Assembly (NCBI GenBank): GCA_048263775.1
Contig: JBLXDU010000004.1
Span: 324,290 to 388,289, forward strand
DNA length: 64,000 nt
DNA from: UBA1479 sp048263775
Lineage (GTDB): Bacteria; Pseudomonadota; Alphaproteobacteria; Rhodospirillales; Casp-alpha2
Direction: 5' to 3'
Every line of letters starts with the position of its first letter. The stretch's first letter is position 1. This document shows, piece by piece, positions 1 to 8,677 of the stretch. The notes under the pieces were generated by a model. That model saw only the letters and a program-made list of their open reading frames with translations, had not been told where the DNA came from and did no database searches. Both the position numbers and the translations under genes were made by a program.

Positions 1-1
1 G

Positions 2-2266
2 TCGCTCGACTGCGGGCATTTCGCCGTCGCGGCCTTTCGTTGCGGCAACGTGGCGGTCTGCCTGCAGCCGGCGCGGGGTTACAACATCGATCCCAAATCC
101 AGCTATCACGACCCGGACCTGGTGCCGCCGCACAGCTATCTCGCCTTCCACGCCTGGCTGCGGGAAAATTTTCGCGCCGACGCCGTGGTCCACATGGGCA
201 AGCACGGCAATCTGGAATGGCTGCCGGGCAAGTCGCTCGCCCTGTCGCAAGACTGTTTTCCCGAAGCGGCCTTGGGCCCGCTGCCCAACATCTATCCCTT
301 CATCGTCAACGACCCCGGCGAAGGCACCCAGGCCAAGCGCCGGGGGGCCGCCGTCGTCGTCGACCATCTGACCCCGCCCCTGACCCGCGCCGAAAGCTAC
401 GGGCCCCTGAAGGACCTGGAAGCTCTGGTCGATGAATATTACGAGGCCGCCGGCGTCGACCGCCGGCGCATCAAGGTCCTGGAAAAGGACATCCTGACCC
501 TCTGTCACGCCACGGGCATCGGCGCCGATTGCGGCATGGCGGCCGACGACGTGTCCGGCGACCAACTGGCCAAGCTCGACAATTATCTGTGCGAGCTGAA
601 GGAAATGCAGATCCGCGATGGCCTGCATATTCTGGGCCTGTCGCCCACGGGACGGCTGCTGACGGACTTGCTGGTGGCGCTGGCCCGTGTACCGCGGGGG
701 CCCGGGCCGGAAGACGCCTCCCTGCTGCGCGCCCTGGCGGCGGACCTGGAATTGGGACCGGACTTCGATCCCCTCGACTGCGATATGGCCGCCCCCTGGA
801 CCGGTGCCCGCCCGACCGCACTGGACAATACGGAGGCCCCCTGGCGCACGGCGGGCGATGTGGTGGAGCGGCTGGAAATTCTCGCGGCGGCTTTGGTCGC
901 GGGCGACATCCCGGCCGACCCTGCCTGGACCATGACCGTCCCCGTGCTCGATTTCATCCAGGACCATCTGCGCCCGGCGGTCGAGGCCTCGGGTGCGGCG
1001 GAAATTCAGGGCGTCCTGACAGGCTTGGACGGGCGCTTCGTGCTGCCGGGGCCATCCGGCGCGCCCACGCGCGGGCGGCCCGACGTGCTGCCCACGGGGC
1101 GCAATTTCTATTCCGTGGATACCCGCACGGTGCCGACCCCGGCCGCCTGGCAACTGGGCTGGAAGGCGGCGAGCCTGTTGGTCGAACGCCACGCCCAGGA
1201 CCACGGCGACTGGCCCAAGTCCATCGCGATCTCCGCCTGGGGGACCTCGAACATGCGCACGGGCGGCGACGACATCGCCCAGGCCCTAGCCTTGCTCGGC
1301 GTCAAGCCGCAATGGGACGGCCCGTCCCGCCGCGTTACCGGGTTCGAGGTTCTGCCCGTCTCCGTCCTCGGCCGGCCACGCATCGATGTGACGCTTCGCA
1401 TTTCCGGCTTTTTCCGCGACGCTTTTCCGGGCCTGATCGACCTGTTCGATTCCGCCGTGCGCGCGGTCGCCGCCTTGGACGAAACGGAAGCCGATAATCC
1501 GCTGGCCGCTCGGGTGAAAGAGGACGCAGCGAAATTGGGCGGCGACGACGCGCTTCGGATGGCGACCCACCGGGTCTTCGGCTCCATGCCGGGGGCTTAC
1601 GGGGCCGGGCTGCAGGCGTTGATCGACGAAAAAGGTTGGGAGACGGAGGACGACCTGGCCCGCGTCTATATCGCCTGGGGCGGTTATGCCTATGGTGCGG
1701 GGGCCGAGGGCCGGGCGGCGCACGGCCTGTTCGAAGCGCGCCTGCGCACCACCGACGCGGTGCTGCAGAACCAGGACAACCGCGAACACGACCTTTTGGA
1801 TTCCGACGATTACTACCAGTTCCAGGGCGGCCTGACCGCCGCCGTGCGCAGCCTGAAGGGCAGCCAGCCGGCGGTTTATTTCGGCGACCATGCGCGCCCG
1901 GAAAGCCCGCGCGTGCGCACTTTGGATGAAGAAATCTCCCGCGTGGTTCGGGCCCGGGCGGCCAATCCGAAATGGATCCAGGGCGTCATGCGCCATGGCT
2001 ACAAGGGGGCGTTCGAGATGGCGGCCACGGTCGACTATCTGTTCGCCTTCGCCGCCACGGCGCGCTGCGTCGCCGATCACCATTTCGATGCCGTCTTTCA
2101 GGCCTATCTGGATGATGCCGAGGTCCGGGACTTCCTCGCCGAGCACAACCCGGCGGCGCTGAAGGAGATGGCCGCCCGGTTCATGGAGGCCCAGGACCGG
2201 GGGCTGTGGAGCCCGCGCCTCAATTCGACGCGCCCGCTTCTGGAGCGTCTTGCCCGTGACGGTTGA
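2..2266 (+). CDS. cobN: Cobaltochelatase subunit CobN (3' part; 5' end outside window)
   Basis: The large subunit of the aerobic CobN-CobS-CobT chelatase inserts cobalt into hydrogenobyrinic acid a,c-diamide during vitamin B12 synthesis. The reading frame is open from base 2, so the true start lies upstream. The 754 visible residues cover the C-terminal part of a family usually 1,100-1,300 residues long. Family hallmarks are the stretch reading NVAVCLQPARGYNIDP near residue 16 and the MGKHGNLEWLPGK segment near residue 62, both typical of CobN and the related magnesium chelatase H subunit. A GTG at position 50 is internal and not a credible start. cobO and cobQ follow on the same strand, so this is the end of a cobalamin operon. 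Cytoplasmic. CobN is favoured over ChlH/BchH because of this cobalamin context. Confidence 0.96.
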   Translation, partial: SLDCGHFAVAAFRCGNVAVCLQPARGYNIDPKSSYHDPDLVPPHSYLAFHAWLRENFRADAVVHMGKHGNLEWLPGKSLALSQDCFPEAALGPLPNIYPFIVNDPGEGTQAKRRGAAVVVDHLTPPLTRAESYGPLKDLEALVDEYYEAAGVDRRRIKVLEKDILTLCHATGIGADCGMAADDVSGDQLAKLDNYLCELKEMQIRDGLHILGLSPTGRLLTDLLVALARVPRGPGPEDASLLRALAADLELGPDFDPLDCDMAAPWTGARPTALDNTEAPWRTAGDVVERLEILAAALVAGDIPADPAWTMTVPVLDFIQDHLRPAVEASGAAEIQGVLTGLDGRFVLPGPSGAPTRGRPDVLPTGRNFYSVDTRTVPTPAAWQLGWKAASLLVERHAQDHGDWPKSIAISAWGTSNMRTGGDDIAQALALLGVKPQWDGPSRRVTGFEVLPVSVLGRPRIDVTLRISGFFRDAFPGLIDLFDSAVRAVAALDETEADNPLAARVKEDAAKLGGDDALRMATHRVFGSMPGAYGAGLQALIDEKGWETEDDLARVYIAWGGYAYGAGAEGRAAHGLFEARLRTTDAVLQNQDNREHDLLDSDDYYQFQGGLTAAVRSLKGSQPAVYFGDHARPESPRVRTLDEEISRVVRARAANPKWIQGVMRHGYKGAFEMAATVDYLFAFAATARCVADHHFDAVFQAYLDDAEVRDFLAEHNPAALKEMAARFMEAQDRGLWSPRLNSTRPLLERLARDG

Positions 2267-2324
2267 CGGCAGGGGCCGGAAGCCGGGATAAGTTACGATC
2301 AGCCGATAGATGAGGCGCGCCCCA

Positions 2325-2957
2325 ATGGACAAAAAAACCAAAGACACGATGACCGAGGCGGAGCTGGACGCCCGCCATGCCGAGAAGATGCGCAAGAAGA
2401 AGGCGGCGCGGGACAAGATCCTGGCCACAAAGACCGAAGAGCGCGGCCTGCTGATCGTCCATACGGGCAAGGGCAAGGGCAAATCGACCGCCGCCATGGG
2501 CATGGCCATGCGCTGCGTCGGCCACGGCATGCGCGTCGCCATCGTGCAGTTCGTCAAGGGCGTGTGGGAAACGGGCGAACGCGACGTGCTGGCGAAATTC
2601 CCCGATCAGGTCACCATCAAGGCCATGGGCGAGGGTTTTTCCTGGGAGACCCAGGACCGCCAGCGCGACCTGGCCGCGGCACGCCAGGCTTGGGACGCGG
2701 CCAAGGAATTGATGGCCGACCCCAGCTACAAGATGATCATCCTGGACGAGCTGAACATCGTGCTGCGCTACGACAACCTGCCGTTGGACGAGGTGGTGGA
2801 AACCTTGCGCAACAAGCCCCGCGACCTGCATGTCGTGGTCACCGGGCGCAACGCCAAGGAGGCGCTGATCGAGGCGGCCGACCTGGTCACGGAAATGGAG
2901 ATGATCAAGCATCCATTCCGCGCGGGCGTGAAGGCCCAGGCGGGGATCGAGTTTTGA
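2325..2957 (+). CDS. cobO: Corrinoid adenosyltransferase CobO
   Basis: ATP:cob(I)alamin adenosyltransferase of the CobO/BtuR/CobA type attaches the 5'-deoxyadenosyl group to cobalt in corrinoids. The P-loop HTGKGKGKST lies near residue 46 and the Walker B-like segment MIILDELNIVLRYD is in the second half. At 210 residues it has the normal family size. The ATG at 2325 is preferred over the in-frame ATG at 2310 because GAGG at 2312-2315 sits 9 bases before it. The longer form would only add five residues. The N-terminus is charged and helical (many Lys, Arg and Glu), common in alphaproteobacterial CobO. It lies 58 bases after cobN and is probably co-transcribed with it. Confidence 0.95.
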   Translation: MDKKTKDTMTEAELDARHAEKMRKKKAARDKILATKTEERGLLIVHTGKGKGKSTAAMGMAMRCVGHGMRVAIVQFVKGVWETGERDVLAKFPDQVTIKAMGEGFSWETQDRQRDLAAARQAWDAAKELMADPSYKMIILDELNIVLRYDNLPLDEVVETLRNKPRDLHVVVTGRNAKEALIEAADLVTEMEMIKHPFRAGVKAQAGIEF

Positions 2958-2977
2958 ACGGGCGGGGGGACAAGACG

Positions 2978-3667
2978 ATGACCTCAGGTATGCGCGGGCT
3001 TTTGGTGCTGGCATTGACCTTCATGGTTCTGGTCGGCTGTACCCGCCTGGAATCGGAGCCGCCCGTGGCGGCCCGCCACATCATCGCGGCGGCGACGGCG
3101 ACGGTCGAACGCTTCACCACGGTCAAGCAATTGGCCGAGGCGGCCAAGCACATCCCGACGGCGCGCGCCGTCGTGGTGTTCCCCGATCTGGTCAAGGCCG
3201 GGTTCATCGCCGGCGGCGAGGGCGGCAACGGCGTGCTTTTGGCGCGGGCACCCGACGGGTCCTGGTCGGCACCGGTGTTCCTGTCCCTCGGCGTCGCCAG
3301 CTTCGGGTTGCAGGCGGGCATCCAGCAGACCGAGGTCGTGCTGGCCATCCGTTCCGACGGCGCCTTGAAGGCGGTCCTGGAGAACCAGGGCACGGTCGGC
3401 GCCGATACGGGCATCACCATGGCCGTCTACGGGGCCGGGATCGAGGGTGCCGTGACGACCAACGCAGGGGCCGACATCATCGCCTTCGCCAATTCCAAGT
3501 CGGGGCTTTATGCCGGATTTTCCCTGGAAGGGGCCGTGTTCATCCGCCGCCGCGACCTCAACGAAGCCTTCTACGGCCCCGGCGCCACGCCGGACAGCAT
3601 CCTGGCGGGCCGGCAGTCGAACCCTGCCGCTGATCCGTTGATCCAGGCCCTTGCCGCCCACAAATAG
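2978..3667 (+). CDS. SYLF/Ysc84-domain lipoprotein inside the cobalamin cluster
   Basis: Secreted lipoprotein of 229 residues. A short charged N-terminus and hydrophobic stretch end in the lipobox LVGC near residue 20, so the mature protein should be lipid-anchored from that cysteine. The rest matches the SYLF (Ysc84/DUF500) family: an alpha-helical lead with AKAV-like motif (ARAVVVFPDLVKAGFIAGGEGGNGVL), then repeated glycine-rich strands including SGLYAGFSLEGAVF. In eukaryotes the family binds lipids; bacterial roles are poorly defined. The ATG at 2978 follows a GGGGGGA ribosome-binding site by seven bases; longer in-frame extensions run back into cobO and lack a signal peptide. It sits between cobO and cobQ, and cobQ overlaps its end. 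Whether it has any part in corrinoid metabolism is unknown. Confidence 0.88.
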   Translation: MTSGMRGLLVLALTFMVLVGCTRLESEPPVAARHIIAAATATVERFTTVKQLAEAAKHIPTARAVVVFPDLVKAGFIAGGEGGNGVLLARAPDGSWSAPVFLSLGVASFGLQAGIQQTEVVLAIRSDGALKAVLENQGTVGADTGITMAVYGAGIEGAVTTNAGADIIAFANSKSGLYAGFSLEGAVFIRRRDLNEAFYGPGATPDSILAGRQSNPAADPLIQALAAHK

Positions 3668-5156
3668 CATCCCTGCCCGTCCCGCCGGGCCCGCCAAGGC
3701 CCTGATGGTTCAGGGCACGGGATCGGACGTGGGAAAGTCGTTGATCGTCGCGGGCCTGTGCCGCCTGTTCGCGAACCGGGGCCTTCGTGTCCGCCCGTTC
3801 AAGCCGCAGAACATGTCCAACAACGCCGCCGTGACCGATGACGGCGGTGAGATCGGCCGCGCCCAGGCGTTGCAGGCCCAGGCCGCGCGCCAGCCGCTCA
3901 GTGTTCACATGAACCCGGTGCTGCTGAAACCGCAGACGGAGATCGGTGCCCAGGTCGTCGTTCAAGGCAAGGTCAGGGGCAATGCCAAGGCACGGGACTA
4001 TCACGCCCTGAAACCGGAATTGCTGGCGGCGGTGCTGGACAGCTTCGCCGTCATGCGGGACGGCGCGGACCTTGTCATCGTCGAGGGGGCGGGCAGTCCG
4101 GCCGAAGTCAACCTGCGGGCCGGCGACATTGCCAACATGGGCTTTGCGTTGGCGGCTCGGGTGCCGGTGGTTCTGGTTGCCGACATCGACCGGGGCGGCG
4201 TGATCGCCAGTCTGGTCGGCACCTGGGACCTGATGACCGAGGACGAACGCGCCTGCGTGCGTGGCTACGTCATCAATAAATTTCGTGGCGACGTGACGTT
4301 GTTCGACGATGCGATCCAGATCATCAAGGACCGTACCGGCATGCGTTGTTTTGGCGTGGTTCCGCATTTTGGATCCGCCCGCTTGCTGCCGGCCGAGGAT
4401 GCGGTGGCGTTGGGCGCGGGTACCAGCCAAAAACAAACCGCGCCGGACCGCATCCGCATCGCCGTTCCCCGTCTGCCGCGCATCGCCAATTTCGACGATC
4501 TGGATCCCTTGAACGCCGAAGACGGGGTCGAGGTCGTGATCGTCGAGGCGGGAGCGGTCATCCCGTCCGATGCCGATGTGATCCTGATCCCAGGCTCCAA
4601 GGCGACCCTTTCCGATCTTGCCGCCCTGCGGGCCGAAGGCTGGGACATCGACATCCTGGCCCATCATCGGCGGGGCGGCCTCGTCGTCGGGCTGTGCGGC
4701 GGCTATCAGATGTTGGGGCAAACCGTTGCCGACCCGGACGGGGTCGAGGGGGCGGCGGCGGCGGTGCCGGGCCTTGGGTTGCTCGAGGTCGACACGGTGA
4801 TCGGCGCGGCCAAGACCCTGCGCCCGGCGGCGGGCCGCGACACGGTTTTCGATCAGGCCATCACCGGCTATGAGATGCATATGGGCGAGACCACGGGCGC
4901 TGGGTTGGCGCGGCCCTGGCTGACGCTGGCGGACGGAACCGATGGCGCGCTCTCCGCAGACGGGCGGGTCATGGGGGCCTATGTCCACGGCCTGTTCGCG
5001 GCGGACGGCTTTCGGCGGGCGTTTCTGGGCGCCGTTCGGGCGGGTGACTACGCGGCGGCGTCCCACGCGGCGCGGGTCGAGGCGACCCTTGATGCGCTCG
5101 CCAAGCATCTTGAAACGCACCTCGACATGGATGGCTTGGATACGGCTTTCGCCTAA
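3651..5156 (+). CDS. cobQ: Cobyric acid synthase CobQ
   Basis: Glutamine-dependent amidotransferase that amidates four peripheral carboxylates (b, d, e, g) of adenosylcobyrinic acid a,c-diamide to give cobyric acid. The N-terminal dethiobiotin-synthetase-like ATPase domain carries the P-loop MVQGTGSDVGKS, then KPQNMSNNAAV. The C-terminal class I glutaminase-like domain contains GLCGGYQMLG with the nucleophile cysteine and a late AYVHGLF segment with the conserved histidine. At 501 residues it has the usual size. The start is uncertain. TTG at 3651 overlaps the preceding gene by 17 bases and leaves room for the usual AKAL-M-QG lead-in; the first ATG is at 3705 and would cut directly before the P-loop. 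The stop overlaps the stop of the convergent YkvA gene by a few bases. Confidence 0.95.
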   Translation: MPPTNSIPARPAGPAKALMVQGTGSDVGKSLIVAGLCRLFANRGLRVRPFKPQNMSNNAAVTDDGGEIGRAQALQAQAARQPLSVHMNPVLLKPQTEIGAQVVVQGKVRGNAKARDYHALKPELLAAVLDSFAVMRDGADLVIVEGAGSPAEVNLRAGDIANMGFALAARVPVVLVADIDRGGVIASLVGTWDLMTEDERACVRGYVINKFRGDVTLFDDAIQIIKDRTGMRCFGVVPHFGSARLLPAEDAVALGAGTSQKQTAPDRIRIAVPRLPRIANFDDLDPLNAEDGVEVVIVEAGAVIPSDADVILIPGSKATLSDLAALRAEGWDIDILAHHRRGGLVVGLCGGYQMLGQTVADPDGVEGAAAAVPGLGLLEVDTVIGAAKTLRPAAGRDTVFDQAITGYEMHMGETTGAGLARPWLTLADGTDGALSADGRVMGAYVHGLFAADGFRRAFLGAVRAGDYAAASHAARVEATLDALAKHLETHLDMDGLDTAFA

Positions 5157-5521
5157 TCCTTCGGCGGTATGTCGTCCTTCGTTTCCTGCAGCAAAAATTC
5201 CCGCGCCTTGGTTTCGTGCTGCGGCTTCAAATGCGGGGCGAGCAATCGCCAGGCGCCGTAGAACACGGTCGCGTCATCCGTATACCCCAAGGCCGCGATG
5301 AAATCGGGGACCAGATCGAAGGGCAGGATGAAATAGGCGAGCGCGCTCATCACGGCGATCTTCACGCCCGTCGGCGTGGCCGGGTCGCGGGCCGCGTAAA
5401 AGGCGGCCACGGCGTCGCGGGTGAAGGGCACCTTGCCGATGGTCTGGCGCACCTTGCCGCCCAGGTCCCGGGTCACCAGGTCTTCGTCGCCGGGGTCGCG
5501 GTCATCCGGTCTGCGTGTCAC
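5153..5521 (-). CDS. YkvA family (DUF1232) protein
   Basis: A 122-residue protein with the DUF1232 core: FYAARDPATPTGVKIAVMSALAYFILPFDLVPDFI, which includes the family's recognisable Y-x4-PxDLxPD segment. The core is hydrophobic enough to associate with the membrane, but it is short, and the biochemical role of the family is not established. The start is a GTG at 5521. The ends are charged: an acidic, Arg-rich N-terminus and a Lys/Asp-rich C-terminus. It converges on cobQ with a 3-base stop overlap and diverges from the SDR gene at 5594, so it is probably its own transcription unit. Confidence 0.85.
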   Translation of the reverse strand: MTRRPDDRDPGDEDLVTRDLGGKVRQTIGKVPFTRDAVAAFYAARDPATPTGVKIAVMSALAYFILPFDLVPDFIAALGYTDDATVFYGAWRLLAPHLKPQHETKAREFLLQETKDDIPPKD

Positions 5522-5593
5522 GTTGTCGCCACACCCTTGCTTTGTTAGAAGTCATCCACCCTATCAGAACACTTCCAATGACGGAGGACATCC

Positions 5594-6355
5594 ATGGACA
5601 TTTCCGGTCACGCTGCCCTGGTCACCGGCGCCGCTTCGGGCCTGGGGGCCGCGACGGCCCGCGCACTCGCGGCCAAGGGCGCCAAGGTCGCCTGCCTTGA
5701 TCTTAATTTGGCCGGTGCCGAGGAAGTTGCAAGCGCCATCGGCGGAACGGCGTTCCAGGTCGATGTGGCTGACGCGGCCTCGCTGGAAGCCGCCGTCGCC
5801 GCCGCCGCCGATGCCCATGGCCCGGCCCGCGTCGCCGTCAGCTGCGCCGGGATTGCCCCGCCCAAGCGCATCGTCGGCCGCGACGGGCCGCAGGCGCTCG
5901 ACGTGTTCGCCCAAACCATTCAGATCAACCTGATCGGCACCTTTAACCTGATGCGCTTGGCGGCCCATGGCATGCAGGGGCTCGACCCGTTGGCGACGGG
6001 CGAACGCGGGGTGATCGTGAATACGGCGTCGGTCGCCGCCTTCGAAGGGCAGATCGGGCAGGCCGCCTATGCGGCGTCTAAGGGCGGAGTGGCGGCCTTG
6101 ACCCTGCCGGCGGCCCGCGAATTCGCCAAGTGGGGCATCCGCGTGATGACCATAGCACCCGGCGTGTTCAAGACACCGATGGTGGCGGCCCTGTCCGACG
6201 AGGTTCAGGAGAGCCTGGCGGCGGGCGTGCCGTTCCCGCCGCGCCTGGGCGACCCGGCGGAATACGCGGACTTGGTGTTGGCGATCTGCGGCAACGTCAT
6301 GCTCAACGGTGAAGTCATCCGCTTGGACGGCGCGCTGCGTATGCAGCCGGTCTGA
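5594..6355 (+). CDS. Short-chain dehydrogenase/reductase (3-hydroxyacyl-CoA dehydrogenase type II-like)
   Basis: NAD(P)-dependent SDR oxidoreductase of 253 residues, one Rossmann domain. The cofactor motif TGAASGLGAAT begins near residue 12. An acidic residue (CLDLNL) follows strand 2, which favours NAD over NADP. The catalytic Ser-Tyr-Lys set is visible as NTASVAAFEGQIGQAAYAASKGG. The overall sequence, including the ending GEVIRLDGALRMQP, is close to the 17-beta-HSD10 / type II 3-hydroxyacyl-CoA dehydrogenase group that oxidises short branched 3-hydroxyacyl-CoAs, but substrate cannot be fixed from sequence alone. The start follows a clear GGAGGA site at 5582. Downstream phhB is on the other strand. 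Confidence 0.9.
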   Translation: MDISGHAALVTGAASGLGAATARALAAKGAKVACLDLNLAGAEEVASAIGGTAFQVDVADAASLEAAVAAAADAHGPARVAVSCAGIAPPKRIVGRDGPQALDVFAQTIQINLIGTFNLMRLAAHGMQGLDPLATGERGVIVNTASVAAFEGQIGQAAYAASKGGVAALTLPAAREFAKWGIRVMTIAPGVFKTPMVAALSDEVQESLAAGVPFPPRLGDPAEYADLVLAICGNVMLNGEVIRLDGALRMQPV

Positions 6356-6357
6356 TG

Positions 6358-6648
6358 CTATCCAGCCGCCTTGTCCATGAACGCGGCAAGGTCGATGTCC
6401 TTTTGCGTTACGCCGCCGGCGTCGTGGGTCGCCAGGGTGACTTCGACCCGGTTGTAGATGTTGTACCATTCGGGGTGGTGGTCCATTTTTTCCGCCTTCA
6501 GGGCAGCGCGGCTCATGAAGCCGAAGGCGGCGTTGAAGTCCTTGAAGGTGAAGGTCTTGATGATGGCGTCGCGGCCCGGCACCTCGGCCCAGCCGTCCAG
6601 GCTCCGGATCGCGGATTCTCGTGCCACGCCAGTCAGTTTCTCGGTCAT
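6358..6648 (-). CDS. phhB: Pterin-4a-carbinolamine dehydratase (PhhB/PCD)
   Basis: 4a-hydroxytetrahydrobiopterin dehydratase of 96 residues, which regenerates quinonoid dihydropterin after aromatic amino acid hydroxylation. The family signature is intact: KMDHHPEWYNIYNRVEVTLATHDAGGVT, with the catalytic HHPEW histidines and the later His-Asp. The start at 6648 (MTEKLTG) was chosen over an upstream in-frame ATG at 6675 because AGGGAGA precedes it by six bases. No phenylalanine hydroxylase is adjacent, so a broader role in molybdopterin or folate-type pterin recycling is possible. It diverges from the zincin gene at 6703 across a 54-base gap that must hold both promoters. Confidence 0.93.
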   Translation of the reverse strand: MTEKLTGVARESAIRSLDGWAEVPGRDAIIKTFTFKDFNAAFGFMSRAALKAEKMDHHPEWYNIYNRVEVTLATHDAGGVTQKDIDLAAFMDKAAG

Positions 6649-6702
6649 TTCAGATCTCCCTGTTTGCGTTTGCACCCGGATCGTTTGGCGCTAGCTTAAC
6701 GC

Positions 6703-7110
6703 ATGACCCTGACCGCACCCAGTCTTGACGATTTCGAGACCATGGCCGAAGAGGCCCTGACCCTGATTCCGGATCACCTGCGCCGGCTTGCCGCCGACGT
6801 CGTCATCCGCATCGAGGATTTCCCAGACGAGGAAACCGCGCGCGAGATGGACCTGGACAGCCCGTTCGATCTGCTGGGGCTCTACCGCGGCATCGCGCTG
6901 ACGGACAAAAGCGTCGGCGACCCGGGAGGCATGCCGGACATGGTGTTCCTCTATCGCCGCCCGATTCTCGATTATTGGTGTGAGACCGGCGAGGACCTTG
7001 CCCACCTGATCCGCCATGTCCTGATCCATGAGATCGGTCATCACTTCGGCTTTTCCGACGCGGACATGGAGCATCTGGAGGCCCAGGCCGATGCCGCCGG
7101 CGAGGGCTGA
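6703..7110 (+). CDS. Zincin-like metallopeptidase family protein (minimal HExxH domain)
   Basis: A compact 135-residue cytoplasmic protein with no signal peptide. Its C-terminal HVLIHEIGHHFGFSD gives the HExxHxxGxxD zinc-binding pattern of the minimal zincin family common in Actinobacteria and Alphaproteobacteria (PF06262-type). The N-terminal half contains an IEDFPDEE stretch and LGLYRGIALTDKS, both recurrent in the family; DMVFLYRRPILDYW follows. The physiological substrate is unknown and proteolytic activity is weak or undemonstrated in most members. It stands alone, divergent from phhB and upstream of the MscS gene. Confidence 0.87.
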   Translation: MTLTAPSLDDFETMAEEALTLIPDHLRRLAADVVIRIEDFPDEETAREMDLDSPFDLLGLYRGIALTDKSVGDPGGMPDMVFLYRRPILDYWCETGEDLAHLIRHVLIHEIGHHFGFSDADMEHLEAQADAAGEG

Positions 7111-7205
7111 GCGCGGCAACCGTTTCCGCTTACCACGCGGGTGATTTCGGGTATGGTTTTCCCCGTCCCGGTCGGGACGGAGGCAATGATCTTAAGGGGG
7201 CAGGC

Positions 7206-8102
7206 ATGAACGACGTCGAAAAAACCTTGGAACAGAATGTCGAGCAGGTCGCCAAATGGGTCGACGTGCTGCTTCAGTTCGGTGTGTCTTACGGCTTCCA
7301 GATTCTGGGGGCGTTGCTGTTCCTGCTGGTCGGGCTCAAGGCCGGCGGCTGGATGTCGCGTCGAATTCAGGCGGTCTGCGAAGCCAAGGGCATCGACGTC
7401 ACTCTGTCGCGCTTCATCGGCAATACGGTCAAGATTTTGATCCTGACGGTGCTCGCGATCATCACGCTGGGCAATTTCGGCATTTCCATCGCCCCCCTGA
7501 TCGCCCTGGCCGGGGCGTCGGCCTTCGGCGCCACCATGGCATTGCAGGGGCCGCTGTCGAACTACGGGGCGGGACTGTCGATCATCCTGGCCCGCCCCTT
7601 CGTGGTCGGGAACACCATTACGGTCGGCGAGACCTCGGGCGTGGTCGACGAGGTCAAGATGGCCTACACCCGCCTGCTCGGCGAGGACGGTGAGCGCATC
7701 ACCATTCCCAACAAGGACATCGTCGGCCGGGTCATCGTCAATTCGGAAACCCGGCGCGTGGTCCAGACCAAGATCGCGCTGGCCGCCGATGCCGACCTGG
7801 AGCGCGCGGCCGAGGCCGTGCAGAAAGCGGTCGTCAGTGCTTTGCCGAAGACCGATGCGGAGGCCGGCGGCGCCGAGCCCCAGGTCGGGCTGCACGATTT
7901 CACCTTCGGCGGGTTGGTGCTGGGGGTGCGGTTCTGGGTGCCGTCGAGCCGTTATTACGAACTGCGTTATGCGGTCAACCGGGCGATTCTGGAGGCCTTG
8001 CGCGGCGCCGGGGTGCCGATGTTGGCGGGCGTGCAGCCGGCGGTCATGGGCGACAGCCTGTCCGGCGACGGCGTGCAGGAAGGCCGGCGCGAAGACGGCT
8101 GA
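7206..8102 (+). CDS. Small-conductance mechanosensitive channel (MscS family)
   Basis: Inner-membrane channel of 298 residues that would relieve turgor on hypo-osmotic shock. An amphipathic N-terminus is followed by three transmembrane helices: about residues 25-48, 70-92, and a glycine/alanine-rich pore helix (LIALAGASAFGATMALQGPLSNYGAGLSI) near 98-125. The MscS beta domain follows (RPFVVGNTITVGETSGVVDEV) with the family's IPNKDIVGRVIVN segment, then the alpha/beta C-terminal domain. Length and order match E. coli MscS (286 residues). The start follows AAGGGGGC. It is downstream of the zincin by 95 bases and convergent with the CheY-like gene. Confidence 0.94.
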   Translation: MNDVEKTLEQNVEQVAKWVDVLLQFGVSYGFQILGALLFLLVGLKAGGWMSRRIQAVCEAKGIDVTLSRFIGNTVKILILTVLAIITLGNFGISIAPLIALAGASAFGATMALQGPLSNYGAGLSIILARPFVVGNTITVGETSGVVDEVKMAYTRLLGEDGERITIPNKDIVGRVIVNSETRRVVQTKIALAADADLERAAEAVQKAVVSALPKTDAEAGGAEPQVGLHDFTFGGLVLGVRFWVPSSRYYELRYAVNRAILEALRGAGVPMLAGVQPAVMGDSLSGDGVQEGRREDG

Positions 8103-8133
8103 GGCGGGGCGAATGTCGGGAAAAGAGCGACCT

Positions 8134-8529
8134 TTAGGCAGGCTGCGCCTGGGCCTCGTCCTCGGCGGCCAACAGCGAGCCGACCACAGCCAACAATTCA
8201 AGGGCCGAGAACGGCTTGGACAGGGTTTTGCGCGCCCCCATCTTGGCGGCCATGCCAAGAGACGAGGTCTCGTTGGTGCGGGGGTCGGCTGATACGGCGA
8301 CGATCGGCAGGTCCGGGGTGTCGGCCAGCAGCGAGCGGATCAGGTCGATGCCCTCGCCATCGGCCATCAGGATATCGGTAATCACCATTTGATGGTGGCT
8401 GGCCTTGAACTTCTCAAGCGCTTCGAAGCCGCCTGCGGCGGTTTCCACGCTGAAACCGACTTCCGTCAACGGATTGGCGATCAGGTTTCGCGCCAGTTCA
8501 TTGTCATCGACAACCAGCACACTCGGCAT
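8134..8529 (-). CDS. Single-domain response regulator (CheY-like receiver)
   Basis: A stand-alone receiver of 131 residues. The acidic pair is Asp8-Asp9, the phospho-acceptor is Asp52 in VITDILM, the switch Ser is 80 in VAVSAD, and the conserved Lys is 105 in LSKPF. No output domain is present; the C-terminus ends in a short Ala/Glu/Gln tail, so it would act by protein contact or phosphotransfer. The ATG at 8529 is favoured because GGAGA sits six bases upstream; a TTG four codons earlier overlaps that site. No histidine kinase is adjacent; the only kinase in the window lies 48 kb away. Partner and process are therefore unknown. Confidence 0.9.
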   Translation of the reverse strand: MPSVLVVDDNELARNLIANPLTEVGFSVETAAGGFEALEKFKASHHQMVITDILMADGEGIDLIRSLLADTPDLPIVAVSADPRTNETSSLGMAAKMGARKTLSKPFSALELLAVVGSLLAAEDEAQAQPA

Positions 8530-8677
8530 GATGTTCTCCAATTATGCCGCGCGCCAATCCCCCCGGCACGTGGCAACCCAAGCTATTCATAGCTGTAAAT
8601 GATATTGCATCCGCGAAACGCCCTCAATTAGGCCGAAAGTCAGGGGTCTAGGGAGAGTGTGACTGAGGCACCCGACC

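Noticed and set aside
2267..2324. Cobalamin riboswitch in the corrinoid cluster
   Set aside because: Only short gaps are available between cobN, cobO and cobQ, with no B12-box-like sequence. A riboswitch could lie upstream of the window.
1286..2557. Long antisense open frame over cobN and cobO
   Set aside because: No family features, and it is opposite two well-recognised genes; a GC-rich shadow.
3558..5120. Long antisense open frame across cobQ (about 520 codons)
   Set aside because: High G+C creates long shadow frames; the sense strand is an unambiguous CobQ with P-loop and glutaminase motifs.
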